Assembly: GCF_001628715.1 (NCBI RefSeq)
Contig: NZ_CP011120.1
Coordinates: 1,426,001-1,490,000 of the forward strand
DNA from: Acetobacter oryzifermentans
GTDB lineage: Bacteria; Pseudomonadota; Alphaproteobacteria; Acetobacterales; Acetobacteraceae
Direction of reading: 5' to 3'
DNA: 64,000 nucleotides
Shown in pieces: positions 24,833 to 34,256 of the stretch (positions are counted from its first letter, which is position 1; every line of letters begins with the position of its first letter). The notes under the pieces were generated by a model. It saw only the letters and a list, made by a program, of their open reading frames with translations, did not search any database and was not told the DNA's origin. The position numbers and the translations under genes were made by a program.

Positions 24833-25816
24833 TTATCCGACGCGGTTGGATACCGTGGCTGTGGTGGGGGAGTTGTCCGGGCGCACCTCAATCTGCTCTG
24901 CAGCCGCACCGTGGCGCACACCCCCGATCAGGATGGACTGCAGGTCAGACGCAAAGTCACGCACCAGATCCATAGCTGTCTTGTTGCGGCGCACCAGCAG
25001 GTTGTAGCCCAGAACGGCAGGTACGGCGGTTGCCAGACCAATGGCCGTCATGATCAGGGATTCACCCACAGGCCCCGCCACCTTGTCGATGGATGCCTGA
25101 CCGGCAATGCCGATAGCTGTCAGCGCGTGGTAGATCCCCCACACCGTGCCGAACAGACCGATGAACGGAGAGGTGGAGCCCACCGTGCCCAAAAAGGCCA
25201 GACCCTTTTGCAGGCTATTCTGGATGTTGTTCACCGCGCGCTGAATGGACATGCCCGTCCAGCTATGCAGATCAATGCTTTCCTGCATCGTGCCTTCATG
25301 GTGCTCGGCCGCCACAATGCCGGTATCGGCAATATAGCGGAACGGAGATGTGGAGGTGAGAGCCGAAGCGCCTTCCTGAATACTGTGTTTGGTCCAGAAG
25401 CTTTTGGTGGCTTCCTTGGCGGCGGCAAACAGGCGGGCCTGCTCAATGAACTTGGTGATCATGATATACCATGTGCCCAAAGACATGATGAGCATGATCA
25501 GCAGCACGCCGCGGGCGATGATATCACCGTTGGACCACAAAGCCCCCAGACCGTAGGGGTTGGCTTCTTCCTTGGTGTCTGCCGCAGGTGGGGCCTGTTC
25601 GGCCGGTGCGGGTGCTGGGGTGGCATCCGGTGTGGCGGCAGGCGCCGGTGCGGAAGATGGCGCCGCATCGGGGGCTGGAGCCGTGGCCGCAGGCGCTGTG
25701 GGGGCTGCATCCTGCGCAAAGGCCGCAACTGGGGCGGCCGTGCTCATCAGCAGCGCCAGAGCCGGAGCGGCAAGACCTGACACAAAAGAACGGGGCAGTC
25801 TGGTCATCTTCCTCAT
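24833..25816 (-). CDS. exbB: ExbB/TolQ-family proton channel protein
   Basis: An ExbB-like protein of about 327 residues. It has a cleavable-looking signal sequence ending AAFAQDAAP, a long Ala/Pro-rich periplasmic segment to about residue 80, then three membrane segments. The family region GLAFLGTVGSTSPFIGLFGTVWGIYHAL and IAGPVGESLIMTAIGLATAVPAVLGYN-like sequence forms the proton path with ExbD. Long periplasmic N-termini are typical of the ExbB2-like subgroup. Several ATGs (25807, 25816, 25828, 25831) are possible; none has a clearly best ribosome-binding site. Confidence 0.9.
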   Translation of the reverse strand: MRKMTRLPRSFVSGLAAPALALLMSTAAPVAAFAQDAAPTAPAATAPAPDAAPSSAPAPAATPDATPAPAPAEQAPPAADTKEEANPYGLGALWSNGDIIARGVLLIMLIMSLGTWYIMITKFIEQARLFAAAKEATKSFWTKHSIQEGASALTSTSPFRYIADTGIVAAEHHEGTMQESIDLHSWTGMSIQRAVNNIQNSLQKGLAFLGTVGSTSPFIGLFGTVWGIYHALTAIGIAGQASIDKVAGPVGESLIMTAIGLATAVPAVLGYNLLVRRNKTAMDLVRDFASDLQSILIGGVRHGAAAEQIEVRPDNSPTTATVSNRVG

Positions 25817-25914
25817 AATCCTCATCATCAGGGCCCAATCTGCTACCCTGTTACGCAAGCAGATCGGGCAATCCGTATTTGTACTACTGGCCAGTATGAA
25901 AAACTGACCCCGTT

Positions 25915-26625
25915 TTAGTCATCCAGCCTAAAGCGGATGACATAGACCTTGTGCAGTTCCTTCACCGGAGCGCCATTGCGCGTGGCCGGGCGATACCGGG
26001 CCTTGTGCACATAATCCAACGCCGACTGAGCAAAGGCCTGCCCCCCAGAAACCGACTGCACATGGCAGTTGCTGGTCATGCCCGAAGGTTCCACATCACA
26101 TGCCACTGTCACACGGCCTTCAATATTGTCTTCCTCCATTTCTGGCGGATAAACCGGTTGCACATGGTTCAGCGGCGCCGTGCCAGCCGTGGTGTCCGGC
26201 GCATCGGATGGCGGTGCGCTGGTTGCGGGCTCGGTGGTGGCTGGTGGGGCCTTGGCCGTTTTGGTTTGCGGTGGCGCCGGGTGTTTGGGCGGCGCCTTGG
26301 CCACATGCTTGATGGGCGGCTTGGGCGGTGGCGGCACCTTGATCTTGGGCGGCGGAATGAACGGTGGTGGTGGCTCGGCCATAACCGGCGGTGGTGGTGG
26401 CGGTGGAGGTGGCGGCGGTGGCGGCTGAGGGGGTGGCAGCATCTCAGCCTTAATCGGCGGATGCTCAACAGGCACGCTTGCTGTGGTGCCCATCCCATAC
26501 ATCAGACCCCACACACCAGCTCCATGCAAAAGAAGAACCGCTATAAGCGCACCAGCTCCAACCGCACCACCAGCGCGAAGAACATAACGCTCCTTCCCCT
26601 CCGATTGTTGAGAGTTATCCTGCAT
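25915..26625 (-). CDS. tonB: TonB energy transducer
   Basis: A 236-residue protein linking ExbB/ExbD to outer-membrane receptors such as those at 3286 and 57615. It has one N-terminal membrane anchor (about residues 20-42), a proline-rich spacer with 13 consecutive prolines and Lys-Pro repeats (about 60-125), and a TonB C-terminal domain (VQPVYPPEMEEDNIEGRVTV, YRPATRNGAPV). The proline run is encoded by mixed codons, not a single repeated triplet. I start it at the ATG at 26625 rather than the upstream in-frame site at 26673. It is the first gene of the operon. Confidence 0.93.
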   Translation of the reverse strand: MQDNSQQSEGKERYVLRAGGAVGAGALIAVLLLHGAGVWGLMYGMGTTASVPVEHPPIKAEMLPPPQPPPPPPPPPPPPPVMAEPPPPFIPPPKIKVPPPPKPPIKHVAKAPPKHPAPPQTKTAKAPPATTEPATSAPPSDAPDTTAGTAPLNHVQPVYPPEMEEDNIEGRVTVACDVEPSGMTSNCHVQSVSGGQAFAQSALDYVHKARYRPATRNGAPVKELHKVYVIRFRLDD

Positions 26626-27151
26626 TACGCCAGTTTCCCTCCGTTGCTTTTTGAGAAAATTTTGAAAAAGCAACTCTAGAAAAATATTATTCCTGATAAA
26701 TTGTTACTTTTCGAAGGTAAGATAAATTTTCGTTTCTTACCAAAAACAAAAAATGCACTTCCTCGTTGCCAAATAGTGATCGGGAAGGCTGTGCCTGTCA
26801 GAATCATAGCAGCGCATGTCTGTTTCCACTCAAAATAACGAAACCATAAGGTTTTTATGTAGATATAACATTCAAAATGAGTCAATTGGGAAAAGACTAT
26901 TTTTTATAGTTATTTTATAAGGGCCCACGATATTCTGGCAAAGTATGAGCCTTCCCGTATGGCGCAATTTTGTAAAAAAGCGTGTCAAGACGCACGGCTA
27001 GATACGCGTTTGGCAAACGCGATTTAAAAAACTTTGACAATGAAAGTTTATTTGCCTGCGTTAGTTAAAATGAGGTTTTTTAAATTGTTTCATACGACTG
27101 AATTTTAAAAGCTTAACGATATCTTCAATGTTTTGATGAGAGGGATTTAAT
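26626..27151. other. AT-rich intergenic region upstream of tonB
   Basis: About 525 bases without a convincing gene. It should contain the tonB promoter (minus strand). Visible structures are GGTAAG/CTTACC arms at 26716-26741 and a perfect CGCGTTT-GGC-AAACGCG hairpin at 27005-27021, followed by an isolated TTGACA at 27034. A clear Fur box was not found. Confidence 0.4.
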
Positions 27152-27220
27152 ATGGGCAGGAAAGATAAAAATATCTCTCCAGCCTTGCTTCTGATGCACC
27201 TATTTTATCGATCTATGTGA
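27152..27220 (+). CDS. Possible 22-codon leader peptide or chance ORF
   Basis: ATG at 27152 follows GAGAGGG at a suitable distance and opens a 22-codon frame ending in TGA at 27218-27220. It overlaps the end of the convergent SelW-like gene. Nothing else supports translation, and it may be chance. Confidence 0.12.
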   Translation: MGRKDKNISPALLLMHLFYRSM

Positions 27221-27480
27221 CCGAGGTCTTTTTCTGGATCGATGATGTTTCTTATCCTTTGCTTGAGTTCTTTAGGGTTGGGGAAGCCTCCGTCCCGCTT
27301 GCGCTCCCATATCATTTCGTGATCTACACGGATTTCAAACTTTCCGCCTGTATCAGGGCAAAGAGCGACCTCGCCAAGTTGATTTCCAAAAGTAGAAAGA
27401 AGCTCTTGCGCCATCCATGCGGCACGCAAAAGCCAATTACACTGCGTGCAGTAGTGAATAGAAACGCGGGGCAAAGGCAT
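27205..27480 (-). CDS. SelT/SelW/SelH (Rdx) family protein
   Basis: A 91-residue thioredoxin-fold protein. The N-terminal strand is followed by the redox motif C11-T-Q-C14 in VSIHYCTQCNWLLRAAWMAQ, the usual position for this family; here both positions are cysteine, so it is not a selenoprotein. The C-terminal part (CPDTGGKFEIRVD, WERKRDGGFPNPKELKQRIR) also matches. I chose the ATG at 27480, since upstream residues are not conserved in type. Function in bacteria is not settled; a redox role is likely. Confidence 0.85.
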   Translation of the reverse strand: MPLPRVSIHYCTQCNWLLRAAWMAQELLSTFGNQLGEVALCPDTGGKFEIRVDHEMIWERKRDGGFPNPKELKQRIRNIIDPEKDLGHIDR

Positions 27481-27697
27481 AAGTGTGTCTTCCAATTTTT
27501 GAGTGAGCAATATCATAAAGCGAATGAACGCATTATAGAATGGCCACAGTAAGATCTATTTTTAAATCCATATAGACGCTTTGATGTAATAACTTTGTTA
27601 TAGTTTATAAGAATTACGCGCTGGGAAATCAGATTTATAAAAATGAACATAATGTCAAATTATATTTTGCACGATTTCATCTGTTTTCCCCGCCTTC
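27481..27697. other. AT-rich divergent intergenic region
   Basis: The gap between the SelW-like gene and the efflux operon is about 415 bases. Apart from the FNR-like site and the promoter listed next, it contains no ORF with coding character and no further structure that I can support. Confidence 0.4.
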
Positions 27698-27711
27698 TTG
27701 ATCAAGATCAT
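27698..27711. promoter_or_regulatory. FNR/CRP-family binding site candidate
   Basis: TTGAT-CAAG-ATCAT matches the FNR consensus TTGAT-N4-ATCAA at nine of ten positions. It lies about 107 bases upstream of the promoter at 27805, between the SelW-like gene and the efflux operon. Such a site would suggest oxygen- or redox-dependent control of either gene. Confidence 0.45.
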
Positions 27712-27804
27712 TGAGGTATTTTTACACTTCTCTTATTTTACATGACCAAAAAATTATAGGTCTATAGATTTTACGGTAAGGGTTCATATGTATAAAATAA
27801 TAAC

Positions 27805-27834
27805 TTGACTGACGTGTCATTATTTAATCATATT
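27805..27834 (+). promoter_or_regulatory. Sigma70-type promoter for the efflux operon
   Basis: TTGACT (27805-27810) with CATATT (27829-27834) at 18 bases. The leader before the GTG at 27896 would be about 55 nt. Confidence 0.4.
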
Positions 27835-27895
27835 GCCTTGTCTGCATGCTGCGCTTTAACGCATTGTGATCCGCTTTTTTTCAGCAAGGTTTATT

Positions 27896-28879
27896 GTGAA
27901 AGCTCCTGCCAAAATTACAATTATCGCCATTTCTCTCTTTGCGGTCGCGGGTGGAGCCTTCGCGTGGCATGAGCATCAAGTGGCTCAAAGTGTTCCTGAT
28001 GGCATTATTTACGGCAATGGGCGGCTGGAATTTACCCGTGTGGATGTGGCCGTAAAATACCCCGGACGCATTACGCAATTGCTGGTGCAGGAAGGTGATA
28101 ATGTAACCTCTGGCCAAATTCTTGCGCAGGAAGATAAAGCCACCATTCAGGCACAATACGACCAGACAAGAGCGCAGGAAAACCGCGCCACAAGTGCGGC
28201 TGGTCGGGCCTCCGCTGAGCTTGTAGCGCGGCAGGCCGCATTGCAACTTGCGCATGATGAACTGCGCCATGCCCAAAAGATGCGGCAACAGAACCTGATT
28301 TCCGATATGGAAGTGACACAAAGGCGCACACAGGTTGAAACAGCACAAGCAGCAGTAAATGCAGCCTCTCAGGCTGTGCAGGAAGCCTTGCATGCTAAGG
28401 AGGGAGCCGTAGCGCAGGTTAGTCAGGTTCAGACCGTGCTGGATGATATGACTATCCGTGCCCCTGTTTCTGGCCGTATCGAATACCGCGTTATTGAAAC
28501 AGGTAGTATTTTACCGCCAGGTGGGCGCGTGTATTCCATGCTGGATCCAGTTGACCCTTACATGACGTTGTTTTTCCCCACTGCATCCATTAATAATCTT
28601 AAAGTAGGTGATGAAGCGCGTATCCGGTTTGATGGGATGGATATGCCTGTTTCTGCAACCGTTTCCTTTATTGATAGTCAGGCTCAGTTTACGCCAAAAT
28701 ATGTGGAAACAGCCACCGAGCGTGAACAGCTTGTATACCGTGTAAAACTGCGTGTAACCGCGGATGAACAGAAACGTCTTGGCGCATTGTTAAAAGCTGG
28801 AATGACGGGTGAAGGCTATATCAAGCAACGGCCAGATGCAGCATGGCCTAAAGCTGCACTGTCTGGCGATGCCAGATAA
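27896..28879 (+). CDS. yhiI: HlyD/YhiI-family membrane fusion protein
   Basis: The periplasmic adaptor of an ABC export system, about 327 residues. A short positive N-terminus and one membrane anchor (ITIIAISLFAVAGGAFAW) lead into the lipoyl half GRITQLLVQEGDNVTSGQILAQED. A long coiled-coil hairpin follows (about residues 75-180, rich in Ala/Gln/Glu), then the second half TIRAPVSGRIEYRVIETGSI and a beta-barrel domain. I prefer the GTG at 27896, with AAGG six bases before it, over the GTG at 27866, which has none. The stop overlaps the next start (TAATG). Gene order matches yhiI-rbbA-yhhJ of E. coli. Confidence 0.88.
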   Translation: MKAPAKITIIAISLFAVAGGAFAWHEHQVAQSVPDGIIYGNGRLEFTRVDVAVKYPGRITQLLVQEGDNVTSGQILAQEDKATIQAQYDQTRAQENRATSAAGRASAELVARQAALQLAHDELRHAQKMRQQNLISDMEVTQRRTQVETAQAAVNAASQAVQEALHAKEGAVAQVSQVQTVLDDMTIRAPVSGRIEYRVIETGSILPPGGRVYSMLDPVDPYMTLFFPTASINNLKVGDEARIRFDGMDMPVSATVSFIDSQAQFTPKYVETATEREQLVYRVKLRVTADEQKRLGALLKAGMTGEGYIKQRPDAAWPKAALSGDAR

Positions 28880-31614
28880 TGGAGGTATCTGCTGCTGGAA
28901 TTCGTGTTGAAGGCGTAAGCCATGCCTATAATGGGCGTGATGTTCTGCACGATATTTCTCTCACCCTTTCCGCAGGGCAAACCATTGCGTTTATTGGGCC
29001 AGATGGTGTTGGTAAATCAACACTTCTGGGGCTGATTGCAGGCGTTCGGCATCTTCAGCGCGGGTCTATTCACACGCTTGGGGTGGATATCAGCAATAGA
29101 GCCGAACGGGAGGCTTTTCTTTCCCGCCTCGCTTTTATGCCGCAAGGGTTGGGCAAGAACCTCTACCCTACCCTTTCCGTGCGCGAGAATATCGATTTTT
29201 TTGGTCGGCTATTTGCATTGGATGCCACAACCCGCGCCAACCGTATTACGCATCTGCTGGATGCCACGGGCCTTGCCCCTTTTCCCGATAGGCCCGCAGG
29301 CCATCTTTCTGGCGGTATGAAGCAAAAGGTCAGCCTGTGTTGCTCTTTGGTGCATGAGCCAGATTTGCTTATTCTGGATGAACCCACAACGGGGGTGGAC
29401 CCACTTTCTCGGCGTCAGTTCTGGGCATTGGTGGAACAAATGCGGGCTGAACGGCCCTCCATGACGGTTATTGTTTCTACCGCGTATATGGATGAAGCCG
29501 AGCGCTTTTCATGGCTGGTGGCCATGAATGATGGGCGTATTCTGGCTTCTGGCCCTACGGAGGAAGTTAAAAAGCAGACCCACACCACAACGGTGGAAGC
29601 AGCTTATATCTCTCTCCTACCTGCGGCAGACCAAAAAGAAATTTCGGATTTTACAATTCCGCCTTATCAGGATGATGGCAGCTCTCCCGTTATTGATGCA
29701 GAAAACCTGACACGCAAATTTGGATCTTTCACAGCGGTAGATCACGTTAGCTTCCGTATCCGTCGGGGTGAGATTTTTGGCTTTCTGGGTTCTAACGGGT
29801 GCGGTAAATCCACTACCATGAAAATGCTGACAGGGCTGCTGGATATTACCAGTGGCACGGCAACCCTGTTTGGCCGCCCGATAACACCGGGAGACATGAA
29901 AACGCGCATGCGTATTGGCTACATGTCTCAAGGTTTTTCTTTGTATGAAGAACTGACGGTACGCCAGAACCTTATGTTGCAGGCAGAGCTTTTTCAGCTT
30001 CCGCCAGCCGAGGCCAAACAGCGTGTTGACAACATGCTCCAGAGCTTTCAGTTGGAGGCAGAGGCCGATAGCCGCCCAACGGGCCTGCCCTTGGGGTTTC
30101 GGCAACGGCTGCAACTTGCGGCCGCCTGCATTAACAACCCCGATATCCTTATTTTGGATGAGCCAACGTCTGGCGTGGACCCGGCTGCACGGGACATGTT
30201 CTGGAAGCATCTTGTAGCGCTTTCACGCCAGAAACATGTGACCATTTTTGTTTCTACGCACTTCATGAATGAAGCCGCCCGGTGTGACCGCATTTCCCTT
30301 ATGGATAAGGGCAAAGTGCTGGCCATGGGCACCCCGGCAGAAATTACGCAGGAGGAAGGTGCTTCCACTCTGGAAGATGCTTTTATTGCTTGTCTAGAAA
30401 AAGCGGGCAATTCCATAGCTGTTGCCAAGCCTCAACAGACCGCTTCAGAATCAACTGCTGCAATGCGGACAATACCGCCCTATATACGCTGGTTTTCACG
30501 CTGCTGGGCTTTTGCGCGGCGTGAGGCTGTGGAACTGATGCGTGACCGCCTGCGGCTGATGTTTGCTATTCTTGGCCCGACTATTTTGCTGTTGATTTCA
30601 GCTTACAGTATTTCGTTCGACATCAATACCATTCGCTACACCGTGGTAGATTACGATCATACCCACGCCAGCCGTGAACTTGTGGAGCAGTTTCGGGGCT
30701 CCCGCTATTTTCAGGAAACTGCGTTCTCGCCAGATCGCGAAACACTGGAAACGCGCATACAGCATGGACAGGTTGCAATGGGGCTGGATATTCCCCCCGG
30801 TTTTGGGCGTGATGTTGCTGCACGCCGTAACCCTGCCATTGGTGTGGTGATTGATGGCTCCATGCCCTTTTTAAGCGCCAATGTGCGTTCTTATACAGAT
30901 GCCGTGCTGTTAACCTATATGGCCAATATGCAGAAAACCCTGCCGACATCCGTAACATCTGGGTTGATACCCGTCAGTATTGTGCCGCGCTTTGTGTACA
31001 ATCAGGAATTTCGCAGTATTTACGCCATGACTCCCGGCACTATCATGCTGGCGCTTATTCTTGTTCCCACCATGCTTACAGCCCTTGGTGTTGTGCGGGA
31101 AAAGGAGATTGGTTCCATTATGAACCTGTATGCCTCCCCCGCCAGTTCCGGGCAGTATCTGGTGGGCAAGCAACTGCCTTATGTGGCCCTGGCTGTTATG
31201 GCTTATCTGGTGCTGGTAGCACTTTCTGTTACCGTTCTGGGTGTGCCTCTTAAGGGCTCTTTTATCGGGCTAAGTATTGGGGCTACGCTGTATATTTTGG
31301 CCAGCACCGGGCTGGGGCTGCTGATTTCTACTTTTGTAAGTTCTCAGGTGGCTGCCATTTTTGGCACGGCCATTATCTGCCTGATTATGTCTGCCAATTT
31401 TTCGGGTTTGCTTTATCCGGTTTCAACACTTACGGGCTTTACCTACTATCTTGGTAAAGCTTTTCCGGCTTCGTGGTTTCAGCTTATCAGCCTTGGCAGT
31501 TTTACAAAGGGGCTGGGCGTTCAATCCTTTCTTGGCATGTATCTGGCGTTGGGCGGGTTTGCGGCCCTTTACATGGTGGGGGCTCGCCTTTTCTTGAAAA
31601 AGCAGGATACGTGA
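28879..31614 (+). CDS. rbbA: RbbA-like ABC protein: two ATPase domains fused to an ABC-2 permease
   Basis: A 911-residue fusion, the same length as E. coli RbbA. The first ATPase domain has Walker A GPDGVGKST (40-48), signature LSGGMKQKVSL and Walker B LLILDEPTTGVD. The second has GSNGCGKSTTMKML near residue 306, a degenerate signature LPLGFRQRLQL and LILDEPTSGVD. From about residue 530 an ABC-2 type membrane domain follows, with a large periplasmic loop and five late membrane segments. E. coli RbbA was reported as a ribosome-associated ATPase, but the MFP and permease neighbours argue for an exporter. The gene is coupled to both neighbours by overlapping stop/start codons. Confidence 0.9.
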   Translation: MEVSAAGIRVEGVSHAYNGRDVLHDISLTLSAGQTIAFIGPDGVGKSTLLGLIAGVRHLQRGSIHTLGVDISNRAEREAFLSRLAFMPQGLGKNLYPTLSVRENIDFFGRLFALDATTRANRITHLLDATGLAPFPDRPAGHLSGGMKQKVSLCCSLVHEPDLLILDEPTTGVDPLSRRQFWALVEQMRAERPSMTVIVSTAYMDEAERFSWLVAMNDGRILASGPTEEVKKQTHTTTVEAAYISLLPAADQKEISDFTIPPYQDDGSSPVIDAENLTRKFGSFTAVDHVSFRIRRGEIFGFLGSNGCGKSTTMKMLTGLLDITSGTATLFGRPITPGDMKTRMRIGYMSQGFSLYEELTVRQNLMLQAELFQLPPAEAKQRVDNMLQSFQLEAEADSRPTGLPLGFRQRLQLAAACINNPDILILDEPTSGVDPAARDMFWKHLVALSRQKHVTIFVSTHFMNEAARCDRISLMDKGKVLAMGTPAEITQEEGASTLEDAFIACLEKAGNSIAVAKPQQTASESTAAMRTIPPYIRWFSRCWAFARREAVELMRDRLRLMFAILGPTILLLISAYSISFDINTIRYTVVDYDHTHASRELVEQFRGSRYFQETAFSPDRETLETRIQHGQVAMGLDIPPGFGRDVAARRNPAIGVVIDGSMPFLSANVRSYTDAVLLTYMANMQKTLPTSVTSGLIPVSIVPRFVYNQEFRSIYAMTPGTIMLALILVPTMLTALGVVREKEIGSIMNLYASPASSGQYLVGKQLPYVALAVMAYLVLVALSVTVLGVPLKGSFIGLSIGATLYILASTGLGLLISTFVSSQVAAIFGTAIICLIMSANFSGLLYPVSTLTGFTYYLGKAFPASWFQLISLGSFTKGLGVQSFLGMYLALGGFAALYMVGARLFLKKQDT

Positions 31615-32741
31615 TGCTGCGCTGGCTTATCAATGTCGGCCTTCTGTGCCGCAAGGAATTTCATAGCCTGATGCGCGATTTTGTGCTGATGGGCCTGATT
31701 GTTTTTGCATTTTCTGCGGCTATTGTTCTTGTAGCGCATGGGGTGCGCGTAGATGTTGCAAACGCAACAGTTGCGTTTATTGATGAAGACCACTCAGCCC
31801 TTTCCCGCCAATTGCGGTCTGTTGTGCTACCGCCTTACTTCAAACCCCCTACCCTAACCAACCGTATTGATGGCAAAACGGGTATGGATAACGGCACGTA
31901 CAATTTTGTTATTGATATTCCGCCCCGTTTTGAGGCCGATGTTCTGGCAGGTCGCACGCCGCAGATACAGGAACTGATTGATGCCACAGCCATGACACAG
32001 GCTGGGCTGGGCAGTGTTTATCTGCAACAGATTTTTCTGGGTGAAGTACAGGCACAGCTTCATTCCCCCGATATCAATAAGCTGATGCCATTTCACCCTG
32101 AAAGCCGTATCCGTTTTAACCCGAATAGTGAATCTGCATGGTTTACATCTGTTATGCAGGTTGTCACCAATGCAACAATTCTTTCCATTGTGCTGGTTGG
32201 GGCGGCTGTTATTCGTGAGCGCGAGCACGGCACCATTGAGCATCTGCTTGTTTTGCCTGTTTCTGCCAGCCAGATTGCTATTGGGAAAATTCTGGCAAAT
32301 GGTGCTGTTATCTTTGTAGCCAGTATGCTTTCCCTTTGGATTATCGTGCATATTGGGTTGGCTGTGCCTATTTCTGGCTCGCCGTTATTGTTTGCTGCCT
32401 GCCTTATTCTATACCTATTTTCTGTAACTTCGCTGGGGATGATGCTGGCCACCATTGCGCCCACCATGCCGCAATTTGGGCTTTTGGTGGTGCCTGTTTA
32501 TGCTGTGGCCTATCTGCTTTCTGGCGCAGCTACGCCGGTAGAAAGCATGCCAGAGGCTGTGCAATCTCTGGTGCGGTTTTTTCCGACCACGCAATTCGTC
32601 AAAATTTCACAATCCATTTTATATCGCGGTGCTGGGCTGGAAAGTATCTGGCCTTCGCTGCTGGCTATTGTGTTCTCTTCTACTCTTTTTCTTGCCATGG
32701 CGCTGCTTCGCTTCCGCTCCATGCTTGCCCGTCAGGATTGA
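31614..32741 (+). CDS. yhhJ: ABC-2 type permease, YhhJ-like
   Basis: A 375-residue membrane protein with one N-terminal span (VLMGLIVFAFSAAIVLVAHGV), a large periplasmic domain to about residue 170 and five spans after it. The segment AAVIREREHGTIEHLLVLPVS is the ABC-2 signature. The ATG at 31614 overlaps the TGA of the rbbA-like gene; the reading frame stays open further upstream, but that sequence lies in rbbA. It would form the second half of the membrane channel next to the membrane domain of the fused protein. Confidence 0.9.
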   Translation: MLRWLINVGLLCRKEFHSLMRDFVLMGLIVFAFSAAIVLVAHGVRVDVANATVAFIDEDHSALSRQLRSVVLPPYFKPPTLTNRIDGKTGMDNGTYNFVIDIPPRFEADVLAGRTPQIQELIDATAMTQAGLGSVYLQQIFLGEVQAQLHSPDINKLMPFHPESRIRFNPNSESAWFTSVMQVVTNATILSIVLVGAAVIREREHGTIEHLLVLPVSASQIAIGKILANGAVIFVASMLSLWIIVHIGLAVPISGSPLLFAACLILYLFSVTSLGMMLATIAPTMPQFGLLVVPVYAVAYLLSGAATPVESMPEAVQSLVRFFPTTQFVKISQSILYRGAGLESIWPSLLAIVFSSTLFLAMALLRFRSMLARQD

Positions 32742-34193
32742 ATGCTGATGTCTCTTTCCTCATTTTCTGCGCGCCTATTGCTCAGCACTTTTCTCTGCGC
32801 TGGTTTGGTTGCATGCTCTCCTTTCCATACCACGCTACCACCTTCGCATGTGGCTATTCCGGCTCAGTTCAATGCCGCACCACAGGATGCACAGCCTACG
32901 GACTTAACAAACTGGTGGACAGCGTGGCAGGATCCGTTGCTTGATCAACTTGTGCAGAATGCGCTGGCTGCTAACCCCGAAATACGGATGGCGCAGGAGC
33001 GCGTGCAGGAATCTCGCGCCTATACACAAATGGCCAAATCTGCCTTGTATCCCACCATTGGGGCCACAGGCGGCATGATGGGCGGTGGTGTGGATTGGCG
33101 GCATCCGGTGCCTCCGCTCATGAAGATGGCAGATCCGGATATTCAGGACCCAGCAACAGATGGGCATTTGGCTGGCATAACCATGGCGTGGGAGCCAGAT
33201 ATCTGGGGCCGCAACCGTGCGCGTAAACGGGCTGCGCAACATATGGCTCTGGCAGCGGCAGACGTGCTACATGGTACGCATATGGCTATTGCAGCAGATG
33301 TGGCCGCCAACTATCTGACAGCCCGCGGGCTGCAACAACGCATTGTGTTGCTGGATCAATCTGCCCGCACGTTGCAGGAGCTTGTACGGTATGCCACGGC
33401 CCGGTTTGATGCAGGTCAGACCACACGGGCTGATCTGGAAACCATAACAGCGCAGGTGCAGCAAGTGCAGGCGCAAAGGCCATTATTAGTTGCCGCATTG
33501 GATGCGTGCCGCCATCGGTTGGCTATTCTATCCGGCTTACCCCCAGAACAAGCGCCAGATATCACCGCACCGGCTCAATACCGAGTGCCCGCGCCGCCTG
33601 CTACGGAACTGCCTTCTACAGTATTAGACCGCAGGCCCGATGTATTGCTGCAAAAAAACATTGTGCAGGCCAATCTAGAACGGCTGATTAGCACTAAAAC
33701 AGACCTTTTGCCGCGGTTTGGGTTAGAGTTTTTTGGTGGTGATGGGCGTTTGCGGTTTGATGGCATTCCGGGTGTATCCGGTTCTGGTGGGCTTATGGCT
33801 GTGAATGCCTATCTGCCTCTTTTTACGGCTGGGCGCATACAGGCCAAGATACGCGCGGCGGACTCTCAGCTTAAACAGGCTGTGGCATCGTATGATCAAA
33901 CTGTGCTGACAGCTTTGGCAGAAGTAGAAGATGCTTATGAAAGCCGTTCCAGCGCAGACCAGAATATTGCCAGCCTGAGCAAAGAAGTTTCATCCCTCAC
34001 CCTCGCCACAACTCAGGCGCAGGGGCTTTATGAGGGCGGACAGTTTACCATGCAGGATATTCTGACAACCCGGATAAAAAAAATTTCTGCACAAGATGAA
34101 CTGGTAAGTGCGCAAACTCGGCAGGCCCTCTCAACAGTGCGTCTTGCCCGTGCTCTTGGTGGTGGCTGGGATACGCAAACAACCAAACGGTAA
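32742..34193 (+). CDS. NodT-family outer-membrane efflux lipoprotein
   Basis: A 483-residue TolC-like channel. The signal peptide ends in a lipobox, LVAC with Cys25 as lipid-attachment site. WWTAWQDPLLDQLVQNALAAN begins the first outer-membrane efflux repeat, followed by long helical segments; the second repeat starts near ELPSTVLDRRPDVLLQKNIV. It directly follows the permease gene with no gap, so the operon encodes a complete envelope-spanning exporter, unlike the E. coli cluster which lacks its own channel gene. The substrate is unknown. Confidence 0.92.
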   Translation: MLMSLSSFSARLLLSTFLCAGLVACSPFHTTLPPSHVAIPAQFNAAPQDAQPTDLTNWWTAWQDPLLDQLVQNALAANPEIRMAQERVQESRAYTQMAKSALYPTIGATGGMMGGGVDWRHPVPPLMKMADPDIQDPATDGHLAGITMAWEPDIWGRNRARKRAAQHMALAAADVLHGTHMAIAADVAANYLTARGLQQRIVLLDQSARTLQELVRYATARFDAGQTTRADLETITAQVQQVQAQRPLLVAALDACRHRLAILSGLPPEQAPDITAPAQYRVPAPPATELPSTVLDRRPDVLLQKNIVQANLERLISTKTDLLPRFGLEFFGGDGRLRFDGIPGVSGSGGLMAVNAYLPLFTAGRIQAKIRAADSQLKQAVASYDQTVLTALAEVEDAYESRSSADQNIASLSKEVSSLTLATTQAQGLYEGGQFTMQDILTTRIKKISAQDELVSAQTRQALSTVRLARALGGGWDTQTTKR

Positions 34194-34256
34194 GGCCAGC
34201 ACCTGATTGTTGTATTTTTAGGTATACTGTTTGCCGGATTGTATCGGGAGCCCATA

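Noticed and set aside
24911..25780. 289-codon frame antisense to exbB
   Set aside because: His/Arg/Gly-rich shadow caused by the GC-rich coding strand of exbB; no start signal or motif.
26300..26450. Proline codon run in tonB as an unstable repeat tract
   Set aside because: The 13 prolines are encoded by mixed synonymous codons, so slippage-type phase variation is unlikely.
25951..26679. Trp/Arg-rich and Gly-rich frames antisense to tonB
   Set aside because: Direct result of the polyproline codons of tonB read on the other strand.
26626..27151. Fur box search upstream of tonB
   Set aside because: Only weak AT-rich partial matches were found; none good enough to annotate.
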